In this document: positions 41,627 through 50,560 of the stretch, piece by piece
Layout of the letters: the number at the start of each line of letters is the position of its first letter
How positions within the stretch are numbered: the first letter of the stretch is position 1
Assembly: GCA_002393955.1 (NCBI GenBank)
Contig: DGSK01000005.1
Location: forward strand, 3,834 to 67,833
Direction of reading: 5' to 3'
DNA length: 64,000 nt
DNA from: Lachnospiraceae bacterium UBA4364
Lineage (GTDB): Bacteria > Bacillota > Clostridia > Lachnospirales > Lachnospiraceae
The notes under the pieces: model-generated
What the model saw: the letters and a program-made list of their open reading frames with translations, nothing else
Databases searched by the model: none
What the model was told of the DNA's origin: nothing
Translations under genes and position numbers: made by a program

Positions 41627-42361
41627 ATGATAAGAATTATTATCGCAGGAATCTTCATTGCCATATTTTTGACGGTTTCCATCCCCATACAGCTTGCAAT
41701 GGTGCTGTACAGTTTCATTGACAAGGATGGATGCGACAGGAAAAGCCTCGCCATAGTCAACAGTGCATTCCGCACGGTGATAAAAATAGCCGGAGTAAAA
41801 GAAACTGTTCTGGGTATAGAGAATGTTCCAAAGGATGAAGCGGTACTCTATGTAATAAACCACCGCAGTATCTTTGATATCGTTCTCACCTACGCAAAGG
41901 TACCGCGTCCTACAGGCTATATCGCCAAAAAGGAGATGAACAAGTTCCTGACTCTCAGCACATGGATGATGTTCCTGCACTGTGAATTCCTTGACAGAGG
42001 AAATCTGCGTCAGGGAATGAAAGTCATTAAGAGATCAGCCAAGAACATTCAGGATGGCATATCAATGGCTATCTTTCCCGAAGGCACAAGGAACAAGACT
42101 AATGAAGACATGCTGCCATTCCACAAGGGAAGCTTCAAGATAGCAGAAATGGCAAAGTGCAAGATCGTACCTGTAGTACTGAACAACACACCCGACATAT
42201 TTGAAAACCATGCACCCAGATTAAAGTCTGTACATGTAGTTGTAGAGTACCTGCCGCCTGTTGATGTGCAGACGATGACAAAAGAAGAAAGAAAAACTCT
42301 GACGGAAAACATCAGAGCGCAGATGATAGAAACCTATAATAAAAATATGGCACTTGTATAA
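41627..42361 (+). CDS. plsC: 1-acyl-glycerol-3-phosphate acyltransferase-like protein
   Basis: Adds the second acyl chain to lysophosphatidate at the membrane. A hydrophobic anchor (IIIAGIFIAIFLTVSIPIQLAMVLY) opens the 244 residues. Motif I NHRSIFD (His-x4-Asp) is near residue 77, motif II near KKEMNKF, and FPEGTRNK (motif III) near 150. VPVVLNN is motif IV. RBS AGGGAG lies 8 bases before the ATG. Its gene follows the flavin reductase by 27 bases. Lyso-lipid specificity could differ, as several PlsC paralogues usually exist per genome. Confidence 0.93.
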   Translation: MIRIIIAGIFIAIFLTVSIPIQLAMVLYSFIDKDGCDRKSLAIVNSAFRTVIKIAGVKETVLGIENVPKDEAVLYVINHRSIFDIVLTYAKVPRPTGYIAKKEMNKFLTLSTWMMFLHCEFLDRGNLRQGMKVIKRSAKNIQDGISMAIFPEGTRNKTNEDMLPFHKGSFKIAEMAKCKIVPVVLNNTPDIFENHAPRLKSVHVVVEYLPPVDVQTMTKEERKTLTENIRAQMIETYNKNMALV

Positions 42362-42392
42362 AATATCATGACGTATAGTCTTTAGAATGCAG

Positions 42393-42435
42393 AACGGCGC
42401 CTGGTTTTCGGAACTTCTGAAATACCGACGCCGTT
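42393..42435. terminator. Long hairpin between convergent genes
   Basis: AACGGCG/CGCCGTT (7 bp) with a further GGTTTT/AATACC pairing inside, between the convergent ends of the plsC-like and glycosyltransferase genes. No U-tract follows on either strand, so it may be a rho-dependent or processing barrier rather than an intrinsic terminator. Confidence 0.4.
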
Positions 42436-42486
42436 TGCACAATTCTCATAAACATCCTCAGACAAATCCACATGATCTTAATTCGT

Positions 42487-45400
42487 TTAAGATAATTCTA
42501 CCTTCAAAGTAAAGTCACTTCTATCCAGTGAAAAATTCACATTATAATAAGGATCGCCTTTTTCAAGAAGAGTCTTCCACTTGGTTCTGAAATGCTCTGC
42601 CTCTTCATCATAGCGTTTTGCCTTTTCCGGATCCGGCTTTTCTACATCCGAACCCCGGGATGCGGATTCGAAATGATAAAGCTCACAGAAGGGCGTCCAG
42701 ATATTTACGTAGCCCTTTTCCAAAAGCCTTAAGCAGAAATCAACATCATTGAGGGCTACCGCAAAGCTTTCATCCAGTCCCCCCAGCTCATCATATTTCT
42801 TTTTGCTGACCATAAGGCAGGCTCCTGTCACCGCCGAGAAATTCTGGGCATAGCAGAGACGCCCCATGTAGCCTAAGTTTGTATCTGCGCAACGGTAATG
42901 CACATGTCCCGCAGTCCTGTGCGCACCGAGTCCTATGACCACCCCTGCATGCTGTATGGTATGGTCGGGATAGTAGAGCTTGGCTCCCACCGCGCCCACA
43001 TCTTCACGCTGCGCATACATAAGAAGCTCTTCCAGCCAGTTGACTGTTATGACTTCCATGTCATTATTTAAAAGCAGTATAAATTCTCCTGTGGCAAACT
43101 GCGCACCGTAATTGCATATCTTAGAAAAATTAAACTCACCGCTGTAACGCACATACTTTACTTTATCCGATGCGGCACAGACTTCATCATAATAAGCAAA
43201 TGTTGCCTGGTCGGTGGAATTATTCTCCACGATTATGATCTCGTAATTTTCATAGGTGGATTTATTCAGTATTGAATCCAGCAGACGTCTGAGGTCTGAT
43301 ACATGATCCTTATTGGGTATCACTATGGATATTTTAGGTATGGATCTTATCTCGTATTTTATCCGGAATATTGTCTCGAAAGCCTTGGTGCTGGTAATCT
43401 CAAAATTCTTATATCCGTTACGGGTCAGGTGATCCGCAACAGCTCCCTTGGCAGCGTCTATGGCATAGCTCTTTGCATTTATGTCGGAGGCAACAGAACC
43501 TGCATGGGAACGCCAGTAATACAAAATCTTAGGCACGTGCACTACTTTATTTGCCCTTGATGTGAGACGCAGTATCATGTCATGATCCTGACTGCCGTCA
43601 AACTGTGTCCTGAAAAGCTCTGTTCCGTCAAGCAGAGTTCTTTTGAACACACTGAAATGGCAGATGTAATTATTGGCCCTCAGATTATCCGGCGCAAAAT
43701 CCGGCTTAAAGTGAAGAGTCAGCATATGGTCTATGGTCTTGTTGCCCTTAAATGTAGTCTCGTCACAATAGATATAATCCGCATGCTCCTCGCATATGCG
43801 TTTCATATACTCATAAAGCACCGAGGGATGCAGCACGTCATCATGGTCGAAAAGTCCTATATAGCTTCCCGTAGCCATCTTAAGGCACTCGTTTGTATTG
43901 CCGGATATTCCCTCATTTTTCTCAAGTTTTTTATATATTATCCTTTTGTCTTCCTCTGCATATTCCTTGCAGATATCACCTACAAAGGAATGTGCATCAT
44001 CAGAACCATCTGCCAGACACAGTTCCCACCCGCCGTAAGTCTGAGCCTTCACGGAATCTATCATCTCACGAAGGAAATTCTGCGGCGTATTATAGAGGGG
44101 CACCAGTATGCTTATCTTTATACCTTCCGGAAAAACAGTTTCCTCCTGACGCTTTCTCTCATCCGCATCAGGGAAGCTTGCCGTACCGTGCTGAAGCCTG
44201 GCCTTTTTCTCAATTGACTTGGAAGAAATTTTCCTGGCTATGCCCCTTATGGAACCGTATCTTGACACGCGATCCTTTGTTCTCTGGAGAAAATGATAAA
44301 AACTTCTTGCGGGGCCGGAGAGCTTCCATATTCCGGTAGATTTAATCTCTGCCAGCCGCTTTCCTGCCGCCTCTGCCGCAGCACGCTCCTGCTCTATCCT
44401 TATCTTTAATTTTTCAGTACGCTGTTTTTCGCTAAGATACAGGGCGATATAGTCGGTAGTATCGGCATTTTCAGAATCATAATTTTCCGGATTACTATTT
44501 TCAGAATTATCACTATCTGAAGCCGCACCATCCCCGGCTACAACCTTATCTGAATGCAGTTCGCTTATCACATCATAATATGTATTGCTGCTATCATTAA
44601 ACTTAAGAAGTGCAACGCTTCCGCAGGAAATACATTTTGCTCCGCCCTGCACAGCGGCATTGTATATCGCAGCATAAAGGTCGCCTGCATCCGCCGTTTC
44701 TTCCGGCAGTTCAAGGGCATCTAAAAGCTCTCTCTTAACTAACAGACATGCGGCGGATCTGACCTCTTCTTCCGACGCCTCACAGTTTCCTTCAGCCTTA
44801 AGGCAGAAATCCTCAGCCCAGGGTACAGCGGCCACCGCGGATACGCCATCAGCAACAGCAGCCAGCATATGATCCAGCCAGCTTTCCTCTATAACACTTA
44901 CGCCGTCAGTTATGATAAGAACATACTCACCCTTGGTAACTTCAGCCCCGGCCCTGATGCCGTCAGAAAACAGCTTCTTATCTGCCACATTTACATGGTC
45001 AAACCGAAGGCCATGATTTTCTGTAAAAGAAGCCAGAAGCCTTGTAGTCTTCTGCTTATCATCAGGATTTATGCTGCCGTCAACGATCACCGGTTCTATA
45101 GCTTTATGTTTTGTTCTTGTAATGAGATTCTCTATACAGACCTTCAGATACTCTGGCCTGCCGCTGCTTAAGAGCATTACAGAAACTGATGCACTGCTTT
45201 CAGACACAGCAGACTTAAACGCAAGGTTGCTGTCATTGCCAGCAGATACGGTGCCTGTCACATACGCATCCTGCCGGTCAGTCCCGGCGTTATTACCGGA
45301 TCCATCCTGACCATTATCACCATTTGCTGCGGGCACACCCTTCCCCCCATAGATCATCTTGAAGGGAAAGCGTCCCACTATCCTGTTTAACTTAAATTCA

Positions 45401-45510
45401 TTTTCTCCCCTGATCCTTCCGGCTTCTGCCAGGTCAGAGGTTAAGTTCATATTCAGATTCTGCTGTTTTTCGCAGACAATTTTATACCAGTCATTCCAGG
45501 TGTAACTCAT
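42487..45510 (-). CDS. Triple-domain GT2 glycosyltransferase
   Basis: A 1007-residue cytosolic protein with three GT-A domains: first near residues 108-300 (SVMLLSSGRPEYLKVCIENL), second near 460-690 (ISILVPLYNTPQNFLREMID, FDHDDVLHPS) and third near 723-960 (ISIVIPNKDHVSDLRRLLD, LLNNDMEVITVNWLEELLM). The first domain lacks a clear DxD and may be inactive. A coiled coil near 357-400 followed by STGIWKLSGPARSF, common in large capsule GT2 proteins, separates the first and second domains. Several active sites fit polymerisation of a repeat with alternating linkages. It is the last gene of the Wzm/Wzt locus and starts 4 bases after the methyltransferase-kinase gene. Confidence 0.88.
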   Translation of the reverse strand: MSYTWNDWYKIVCEKQQNLNMNLTSDLAEAGRIRGENEFKLNRIVGRFPFKMIYGGKGVPAANGDNGQDGSGNNAGTDRQDAYVTGTVSAGNDSNLAFKSAVSESSASVSVMLLSSGRPEYLKVCIENLITRTKHKAIEPVIVDGSINPDDKQKTTRLLASFTENHGLRFDHVNVADKKLFSDGIRAGAEVTKGEYVLIITDGVSVIEESWLDHMLAAVADGVSAVAAVPWAEDFCLKAEGNCEASEEEVRSAACLLVKRELLDALELPEETADAGDLYAAIYNAAVQGGAKCISCGSVALLKFNDSSNTYYDVISELHSDKVVAGDGAASDSDNSENSNPENYDSENADTTDYIALYLSEKQRTEKLKIRIEQERAAAEAAGKRLAEIKSTGIWKLSGPARSFYHFLQRTKDRVSRYGSIRGIARKISSKSIEKKARLQHGTASFPDADERKRQEETVFPEGIKISILVPLYNTPQNFLREMIDSVKAQTYGGWELCLADGSDDAHSFVGDICKEYAEEDKRIIYKKLEKNEGISGNTNECLKMATGSYIGLFDHDDVLHPSVLYEYMKRICEEHADYIYCDETTFKGNKTIDHMLTLHFKPDFAPDNLRANNYICHFSVFKRTLLDGTELFRTQFDGSQDHDMILRLTSRANKVVHVPKILYYWRSHAGSVASDINAKSYAIDAAKGAVADHLTRNGYKNFEITSTKAFETIFRIKYEIRSIPKISIVIPNKDHVSDLRRLLDSILNKSTYENYEIIIVENNSTDQATFAYYDEVCAASDKVKYVRYSGEFNFSKICNYGAQFATGEFILLLNNDMEVITVNWLEELLMYAQREDVGAVGAKLYYPDHTIQHAGVVIGLGAHRTAGHVHYRCADTNLGYMGRLCYAQNFSAVTGACLMVSKKKYDELGGLDESFAVALNDVDFCLRLLEKGYVNIWTPFCELYHFESASRGSDVEKPDPEKAKRYDEEAEHFRTKWKTLLEKGDPYYNVNFSLDRSDFTLKVELS

Positions 45511-45513
45511 TTT

Positions 45514-47604
45514 TCAGCCACCGAAAAGTCCCTTCTTCTTTTTAAGCTTATTCATAAGCCCCTTGGTCATAGTCTCCGACAAAAGCTCCCGCTCATACAC
45601 TATGCAGATCTGCAGATCTCCCTTGGATCTAATGGCATCCAAACTAAAGGATATATTAGGATCAGTGCTGTCAAAGATAAATGCACTGTCGCCTATATCC
45701 GTACCATTATGTCCGTTTATGACAGATGCAGGATCATTATATTCCCTTTGACCTATAGTAAGCTTTACTATTCTCACCATGCATGACTGCATTGCAGGGT
45801 CGAACCTGAAAGCTTTAACATCCGCTCCGGCTTCAAAGCTCAGGGTGAAAAGATTTTTCTCACTGCCTTCTATTTCTTCCTCTGCAGGAAAAACCGAATC
45901 GGCCTCGCTGTATCCTGCCCCCCTGTCAAAATATACCTGGCACAGTGCGACGGGGATTTCTTTGACATCCTCACCGTATTTCTTAACATCATATACGGGA
46001 TGCTGGAGATTAAAGCACATATCGCTCAGGGAAGGAAGTCCGCCGGAAACTTTTTTCTGGAATACCGCCTCATTCGCTGCAAGCTCAGCTTCCTTTTCGG
46101 AAGCAAAACCGAACCTCTGCAAAGCCGCTTTATAAAACTCCTCCGTTGCAGACCTGTCCTCAAGATACCAGCAGTAGAGTGCCCTGAAAAGTATCATTTT
46201 GACAGATATTCTTTCATTGGTTATCCACTCATAATCAATGATATTCCAGATGTCCCTGTCTTCACCGGTAATGATCACATTTGAAAAGGCCATGTCCAGG
46301 TTGGAGATTTCGGCATTCCTTCCGGCATCCAGCCTGTGGGTGAACTCATCCAGCAGTTTAAAGAATCCTTCCTTATCCCCCCTGCGCCTGCATTCATGAA
46401 GCAGATAGTTTAATGATACACCTTTTAAATAATCGAACTCAGCTGATGCACGGCCATATTTTTTATAGACCGCAGCATGATTAATCTCAAAACTTCCCTT
46501 ATATATCTCTGACAGTTTTTTATCCGTGTCGGCAAGCTTTCTGACATGTTCCTGGGCCGCATCCGTCAATGCACGCTTAACTACAACCCTTCCCGCTATC
46601 TTTGAATCATCCTTTACCATCTCCGTGACGATACTGTACTCAGGGGCACGGTCGTTGGAATACTTGGCATACTCCACATCCACTCCCTTACCCAGGATCA
46701 GCAGGAATGAATTGGAGAAATCAGGGAAATACCCGTCACGCACCATGCTGTCGTATACTCTGGTCTCGTCAAAAAGCAGCATCCTGGATCTGTCAAAATT
46801 CCTGTTGTTTTCATGAAGCATTCCTTCAGACGGAAGGAACATGTCCGAGAAGATCTGGGTTGCAAATTTATAATCCGGATAAGGATAGTAAAATGAATAT
46901 TCTGAAATTGAATTCTTTTTTAATCTCTCTTCAAGGGAACGCTTTGAAAAGGTCCTTACCACGCCACCCTTCGGATAATCTTCAAGGCCGTCAAAGTATG
47001 TACCAAGGTGGTCTTCCCGGCAGCCCGCGAAATACTTAAGACCCATGCGGTTTTCTATGGCGATCACTATGCGTCCCTCAGGTGCAAGGTGTTTCTTAAG
47101 TATCCTTAAGAATTCGTCATAGGGATCCGCGGCATGGATATAGGCCTGGCTGTACTCATACACACCGATCAGAAAAATATAATCGTAATTCTCCGGAAGA
47201 TCCGGCTCTATATCTTCAAAATTGCCTACAAAAATCTCCACATTTTCCGCATTGCGGTTCCGCCAGGCATTGATGATGCTGCGCTTCTTGGAAAGCTCTA
47301 CACAGGACACTGAACCTGCCTTCGCTGACAGCATACCTGTAATAGCACCGCACCCGCTGCCGACCTCCAGAACCTTTGCATCTTTTTCAATGGGAATCCA
47401 CTCGATAATGTTCTGTCTCTTATCCGAAAAATGATAGAAGACTTCCCAGCTGTTTTCCTTTGCGATGATCTCCGGATACTCCGATGCCTCATGGTCCCTG
47501 GCAATCTCCAATAGCCTGTCCTCTATGGCACCATCACAGTAAAAATCCTCGCCGGGATATTTCTCAAGATTCAGTTTTACTTTGCCGATGTATTCTTCTT
47601 TCAT
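45514..47604 (-). CDS. SAM methyltransferase fused to kinase-like domain (WbdD-like layout)
   Basis: A 696-residue protein. Residues ~45-260 form a class I methyltransferase (VLEVGSGCGAITGML near 78, the SAM glycine loop; CVELSKKR with the ribose-binding Glu). Residues ~330-545 look like an atypical kinase/aminoglycoside-phosphotransferase fold: the catalytic loop is NLDMAFSNVII near 430 (Asp and Asn conserved) and the metal site IIDYEW near 450. A beta-rich C-terminal region follows. In E. coli O8/O9a, WbdD joins a kinase and methyltransferase to cap the chain that Wzt recognises. The gene abuts wzt here, supporting the same logic. The match is by domain order only, as WbdD sequences are far from this one. 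Confidence 0.75.
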   Translation of the reverse strand: MKEEYIGKVKLNLEKYPGEDFYCDGAIEDRLLEIARDHEASEYPEIIAKENSWEVFYHFSDKRQNIIEWIPIEKDAKVLEVGSGCGAITGMLSAKAGSVSCVELSKKRSIINAWRNRNAENVEIFVGNFEDIEPDLPENYDYIFLIGVYEYSQAYIHAADPYDEFLRILKKHLAPEGRIVIAIENRMGLKYFAGCREDHLGTYFDGLEDYPKGGVVRTFSKRSLEERLKKNSISEYSFYYPYPDYKFATQIFSDMFLPSEGMLHENNRNFDRSRMLLFDETRVYDSMVRDGYFPDFSNSFLLILGKGVDVEYAKYSNDRAPEYSIVTEMVKDDSKIAGRVVVKRALTDAAQEHVRKLADTDKKLSEIYKGSFEINHAAVYKKYGRASAEFDYLKGVSLNYLLHECRRRGDKEGFFKLLDEFTHRLDAGRNAEISNLDMAFSNVIITGEDRDIWNIIDYEWITNERISVKMILFRALYCWYLEDRSATEEFYKAALQRFGFASEKEAELAANEAVFQKKVSGGLPSLSDMCFNLQHPVYDVKKYGEDVKEIPVALCQVYFDRGAGYSEADSVFPAEEEIEGSEKNLFTLSFEAGADVKAFRFDPAMQSCMVRIVKLTIGQREYNDPASVINGHNGTDIGDSAFIFDSTDPNISFSLDAIRSKGDLQICIVYERELLSETMTKGLMNKLKKKKGLFGG

Positions 47605-49077
47605 TTACTCCACCTTCACTTCAGAGCCGGGATCGAAGTAGCCTACGGTATTTTTATCCGAAATGACTTCCATTGCTATGGCATCGTAGAGCCTGTGGTA
47701 AACAGTGAAGTTCTCGTTTTCAAAACCTGTCACGCCAAAGGAAACCAGATAGTTTCCGCCCTGCAGCATCATTTTCTGCCTGAAGGTTATGGTCTTTTTT
47801 TCTCCTGCCTTGACAGATGAAAGGAAAGCCTTTTCGTACATGGTATTGGTACCGGTTATATCCGTTCCCTTTACATCTTTAATCGTAAATGCAAATATCG
47901 GTGCCGGGCAGTCCTGTGAGAAAGACACATTCATATGGATAGTGTAATATGTTTCTTTTACTACGGCATTTACTTTCCTGTCATTTTCATCAGTAAGATA
48001 AACATCAGTTATCGTTGCTTTGCCGCTTCCGTACTCAAGGGTATCCTTTTCCAAATTTGAAGGACCGGTCTTTACGCTGCTGTCATTCTTTGATGATTCA
48101 CTGTCTGAACTCTCTGCACCGTTGACATCAGAAATGCTCTTATCTGATTCCGCAGCTCCTACACTGGAATCGATCTGCGTATCTGACTGACTACCAGCCG
48201 AGGGGTCTTCAGAAACTGACCTACTTCCATTATCCTTCTTCGTCTCAACCGAACCTTCCGTACCAACAGCATTATCCCCGGCATTCTTAACAGTATCTTC
48301 CATTACGGAATCATCAGCCTTGTACTGGCCCACCAGTACCTGCTTGTAGATATCAATCACTTTCTTTGAACTGCCCTCTGCAAGCTTTATGCCTTTATCA
48401 AGCAGCACCACTCTGTCGCAGTACTTACTTATACTGGACATATCATGGGATACAAAGAGTATGGTCTTACCCTGTTCCTTGAATTCCTCAAATTTGTGAT
48501 AACATTTTGCCTGGAAGAATACATCACCTACAGACAGTGCCTCATCCACTATGAGGATCTCCGGATCGATATTTATGGAGAGCGCAAAGGCAAGACGCAC
48601 AAACATACCTGAGGAATAGGTCTTTACCGGCTGATACACATATTCGCCTATATCTGCAAATTCAAGTATGGAATCCAGCTTTTTATCAATCTCTTCCCTG
48701 GAAAAGCCGATCATCATCCCGTTTAAATAAATATTCTCTATGCCGTTGTATTCGGGATTAAAGCCTGCGCCCAGCTCCAGCAGTGCAGATATGCGGCCGT
48801 TGATCTCCACTGTACCTGCGGTAGGCGTAAGCACTCCGGTGATGATCTTAAGGATGGTTGACTTACCGGAACCGTTTGTTCCGATTATGCCCACGCACTC
48901 TCCGGTGCCCACATCGAAGCTCACATCCTTCAGGGCATAATGGTCCTTATGCCTTTTCTTGCCCACCGGAAGCAGAGCCTCCCTGAGCCTGTCCGACCGC
49001 CTGTCGTACAGCTTGTAGATTTTTTCTATATGAGATACTGTGATCGCTTTTTCGTTCTTTTTAATTTCTTCGCTCAT
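47605..49077 (-). CDS. wzt: Polysaccharide ABC transporter ATPase Wzt with C-terminal domain
   Basis: Energises export of a lipid-linked polysaccharide. Nucleotide-binding domain: Walker A GTNGSGKST near residue 66, signature YSSGM, Walker B ILIVDEAL, H-loop VSHD. A Ser/Asp/Glu-rich linker of about 100 residues (255-350) leads to a beta-sandwich C-terminal domain at 355-490 that matches Wzt_C, which binds the capped chain end in E. coli O8/O9a/O12. The long linker is unusual. The gene lies 1 base before the methyltransferase-kinase gene and 11 bases after wzm. TagH-type teichoic acid exporters normally lack this C-terminal carbohydrate-binding domain. Confidence 0.92.
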   Translation of the reverse strand: MSEEIKKNEKAITVSHIEKIYKLYDRRSDRLREALLPVGKKRHKDHYALKDVSFDVGTGECVGIIGTNGSGKSTILKIITGVLTPTAGTVEINGRISALLELGAGFNPEYNGIENIYLNGMMIGFSREEIDKKLDSILEFADIGEYVYQPVKTYSSGMFVRLAFALSINIDPEILIVDEALSVGDVFFQAKCYHKFEEFKEQGKTILFVSHDMSSISKYCDRVVLLDKGIKLAEGSSKKVIDIYKQVLVGQYKADDSVMEDTVKNAGDNAVGTEGSVETKKDNGSRSVSEDPSAGSQSDTQIDSSVGAAESDKSISDVNGAESSDSESSKNDSSVKTGPSNLEKDTLEYGSGKATITDVYLTDENDRKVNAVVKETYYTIHMNVSFSQDCPAPIFAFTIKDVKGTDITGTNTMYEKAFLSSVKAGEKKTITFRQKMMLQGGNYLVSFGVTGFENENFTVYHRLYDAIAMEVISDKNTVGYFDPGSEVKVE

Positions 49078-49088
49078 ATTAATATTTA

Positions 49089-49907
49089 TTACAGCACATC
49101 CGCGAAGTGCACCTTTAATCTCTTAAATATAAATGCACCGATCACAAATGTCACTATGGTAAATCCCCAGAAATACATTGTTCCCGAAAGATCCTGCCAG
49201 AACCACGCAGTTCCTGCCACGGCATCCCTGTAGCCATTTACTATATAGCACATGGGATTTAATTCCAGCACAAAGGTAAGCTTCTTATGACCTGCGACAT
49301 TATTGATGTTCCAGAGTATGGGTGTTGCCCACATGCCTATCTGCAGTCCCACCTGTATCAGATGGCTTAAATCCCTGAAGAATACCACAACTGCCGAGGT
49401 GGCATATGATATTCCTAATACAAGTACGAACAGGCAGAAGCCATAATAAAAAATCTGCAGCGTATAAAGGCTCGGATACATACCGTAAACCGCTGCCACT
49501 GCCAGCATGACCACAATGAAAAAGGCGTGTACAAAAAGCGCCGCCGTAACTTTAATAAGCGGCAGTATGCTTATCTTGAATACAACCTGCTTCACGAGAA
49601 ATACATACTCAAGCAGCGCATTAGTAGCCTGCTGCAGTGCTTCCGTAAAGAAAAACCAGGGTACAAGTCCTGCAGTAAGATACACCACATACGGCAGTTC
49701 TATTCCCTCTTTTACTAACTGCGCCTTCTGTCCGAAGAAGATATCAAAGACAAACCAGTACATAAGAACCGTTACTACCGGCGGAACCAGCGCCCAGGCA
49801 AACCCCAGGTATGAACCGGCGTAACGCTTCTTGAAATCATTCCATGACAGTTTCCATATGAGTGCTCTGTTATCTATAAGCTCTTTTAAGAGTGAAACAG
49901 GCTTCAT
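49089..49907 (-). CDS. wzm: Polysaccharide ABC transporter permease Wzm
   Basis: The membrane half of the exporter, 272 residues with six membrane segments. The N-terminal LKELIDNRALIWKLSWNDFKKRYAGSYLGFAWALVPP is the typical ABC-2 gate helix (ELxxR...RYxxSxLGxxW). The start ATG 49907 overlaps the rfbC stop by one base (TGATG), with AGAGG 7 bases upstream. Homologues include TagG and RfbA permeases. Together with Wzt it exports a long chain rather than single repeat units. Confidence 0.95.
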   Translation of the reverse strand: MKPVSLLKELIDNRALIWKLSWNDFKKRYAGSYLGFAWALVPPVVTVLMYWFVFDIFFGQKAQLVKEGIELPYVVYLTAGLVPWFFFTEALQQATNALLEYVFLVKQVVFKISILPLIKVTAALFVHAFFIVVMLAVAAVYGMYPSLYTLQIFYYGFCLFVLVLGISYATSAVVVFFRDLSHLIQVGLQIGMWATPILWNINNVAGHKKLTFVLELNPMCYIVNGYRDAVAGTAWFWQDLSGTMYFWGFTIVTFVIGAFIFKRLKVHFADVL

Positions 49908-50464
49908 CAATGCGCCTCTTTATACTTTGCAAAAGATTCCCATTTGGTGTCCTTGTCGGAAAGATTGAGTTCCACGCCATCCTTAAAGGGCCACTCTATC
50001 CCTATATCGGGATCATTGTAAGGCAATCCGCCCTCATCATCAGGATGATAAAAATCTGTGCATTTGTAAAAGAACTCTGCATAATCCGAAAGTACCAGGA
50101 AACCGTGGGCAAAATTCTTTGGAATGAAGAACTGCTTCTTATTCTCCTCGGAAAGGACAACACCGAACCACTTACCGAAAGTCTCTGAACCTTTCCTCAG
50201 ATCAACAGCCACATCAAAGACCTCACCTTTTATAACCCTGACCAGTTTATCCTGGGGGAAGTTTTTCTGGAAATGAAGTCCCCTCAGTACACCGCCCTTC
50301 GACGCAGACTGATTATCCTGTACGAATGTGCAGTCAATTCCTGCTGCCGCGAAGTCATTATAGTTATACGTCTCCATAAAGTATCCGCGCTTATCACCGA
50401 ATACTGTAGGGGTAATAACTTTAAGTCCCTCTATCTCACATGTCTCAACAGTAATTTTTCCCAT
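49907..50464 (-). CDS. rfbC: dTDP-4-dehydrorhamnose 3,5-epimerase
   Basis: Third enzyme of dTDP-L-rhamnose synthesis. The 185-residue cupin shows FGDKRGYFMETYNYNDF, QDNQSASKGGVLRGLHFQKN (catalytic His), and EVFDVAVDLRKGSETFGKW with the Asp of the His-Asp pair, plus IPKNFAHGFLVLSDYAEFFYKCT. RBS AGGAGG lies 6 bases before the ATG. RmlA and RmlB are upstream; RmlD is not in the window, so the final reductase must be elsewhere or the product serves another 6-deoxy sugar. Confidence 0.97.
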   Translation of the reverse strand: MGKITVETCEIEGLKVITPTVFGDKRGYFMETYNYNDFAAAGIDCTFVQDNQSASKGGVLRGLHFQKNFPQDKLVRVIKGEVFDVAVDLRKGSETFGKWFGVVLSEENKKQFFIPKNFAHGFLVLSDYAEFFYKCTDFYHPDDEGGLPYNDPDIGIEWPFKDGVELNLSDKDTKWESFAKYKEAH

Positions 50465-50560
50465 TTCTTCCTCCTATATTTATATTCATTGCGTCCTTCA
50501 CTGGAGCTTAGTGCAAAGGCACCGTGAGTTTACCGCTTTCCAATGCAAGACGCATTATTA

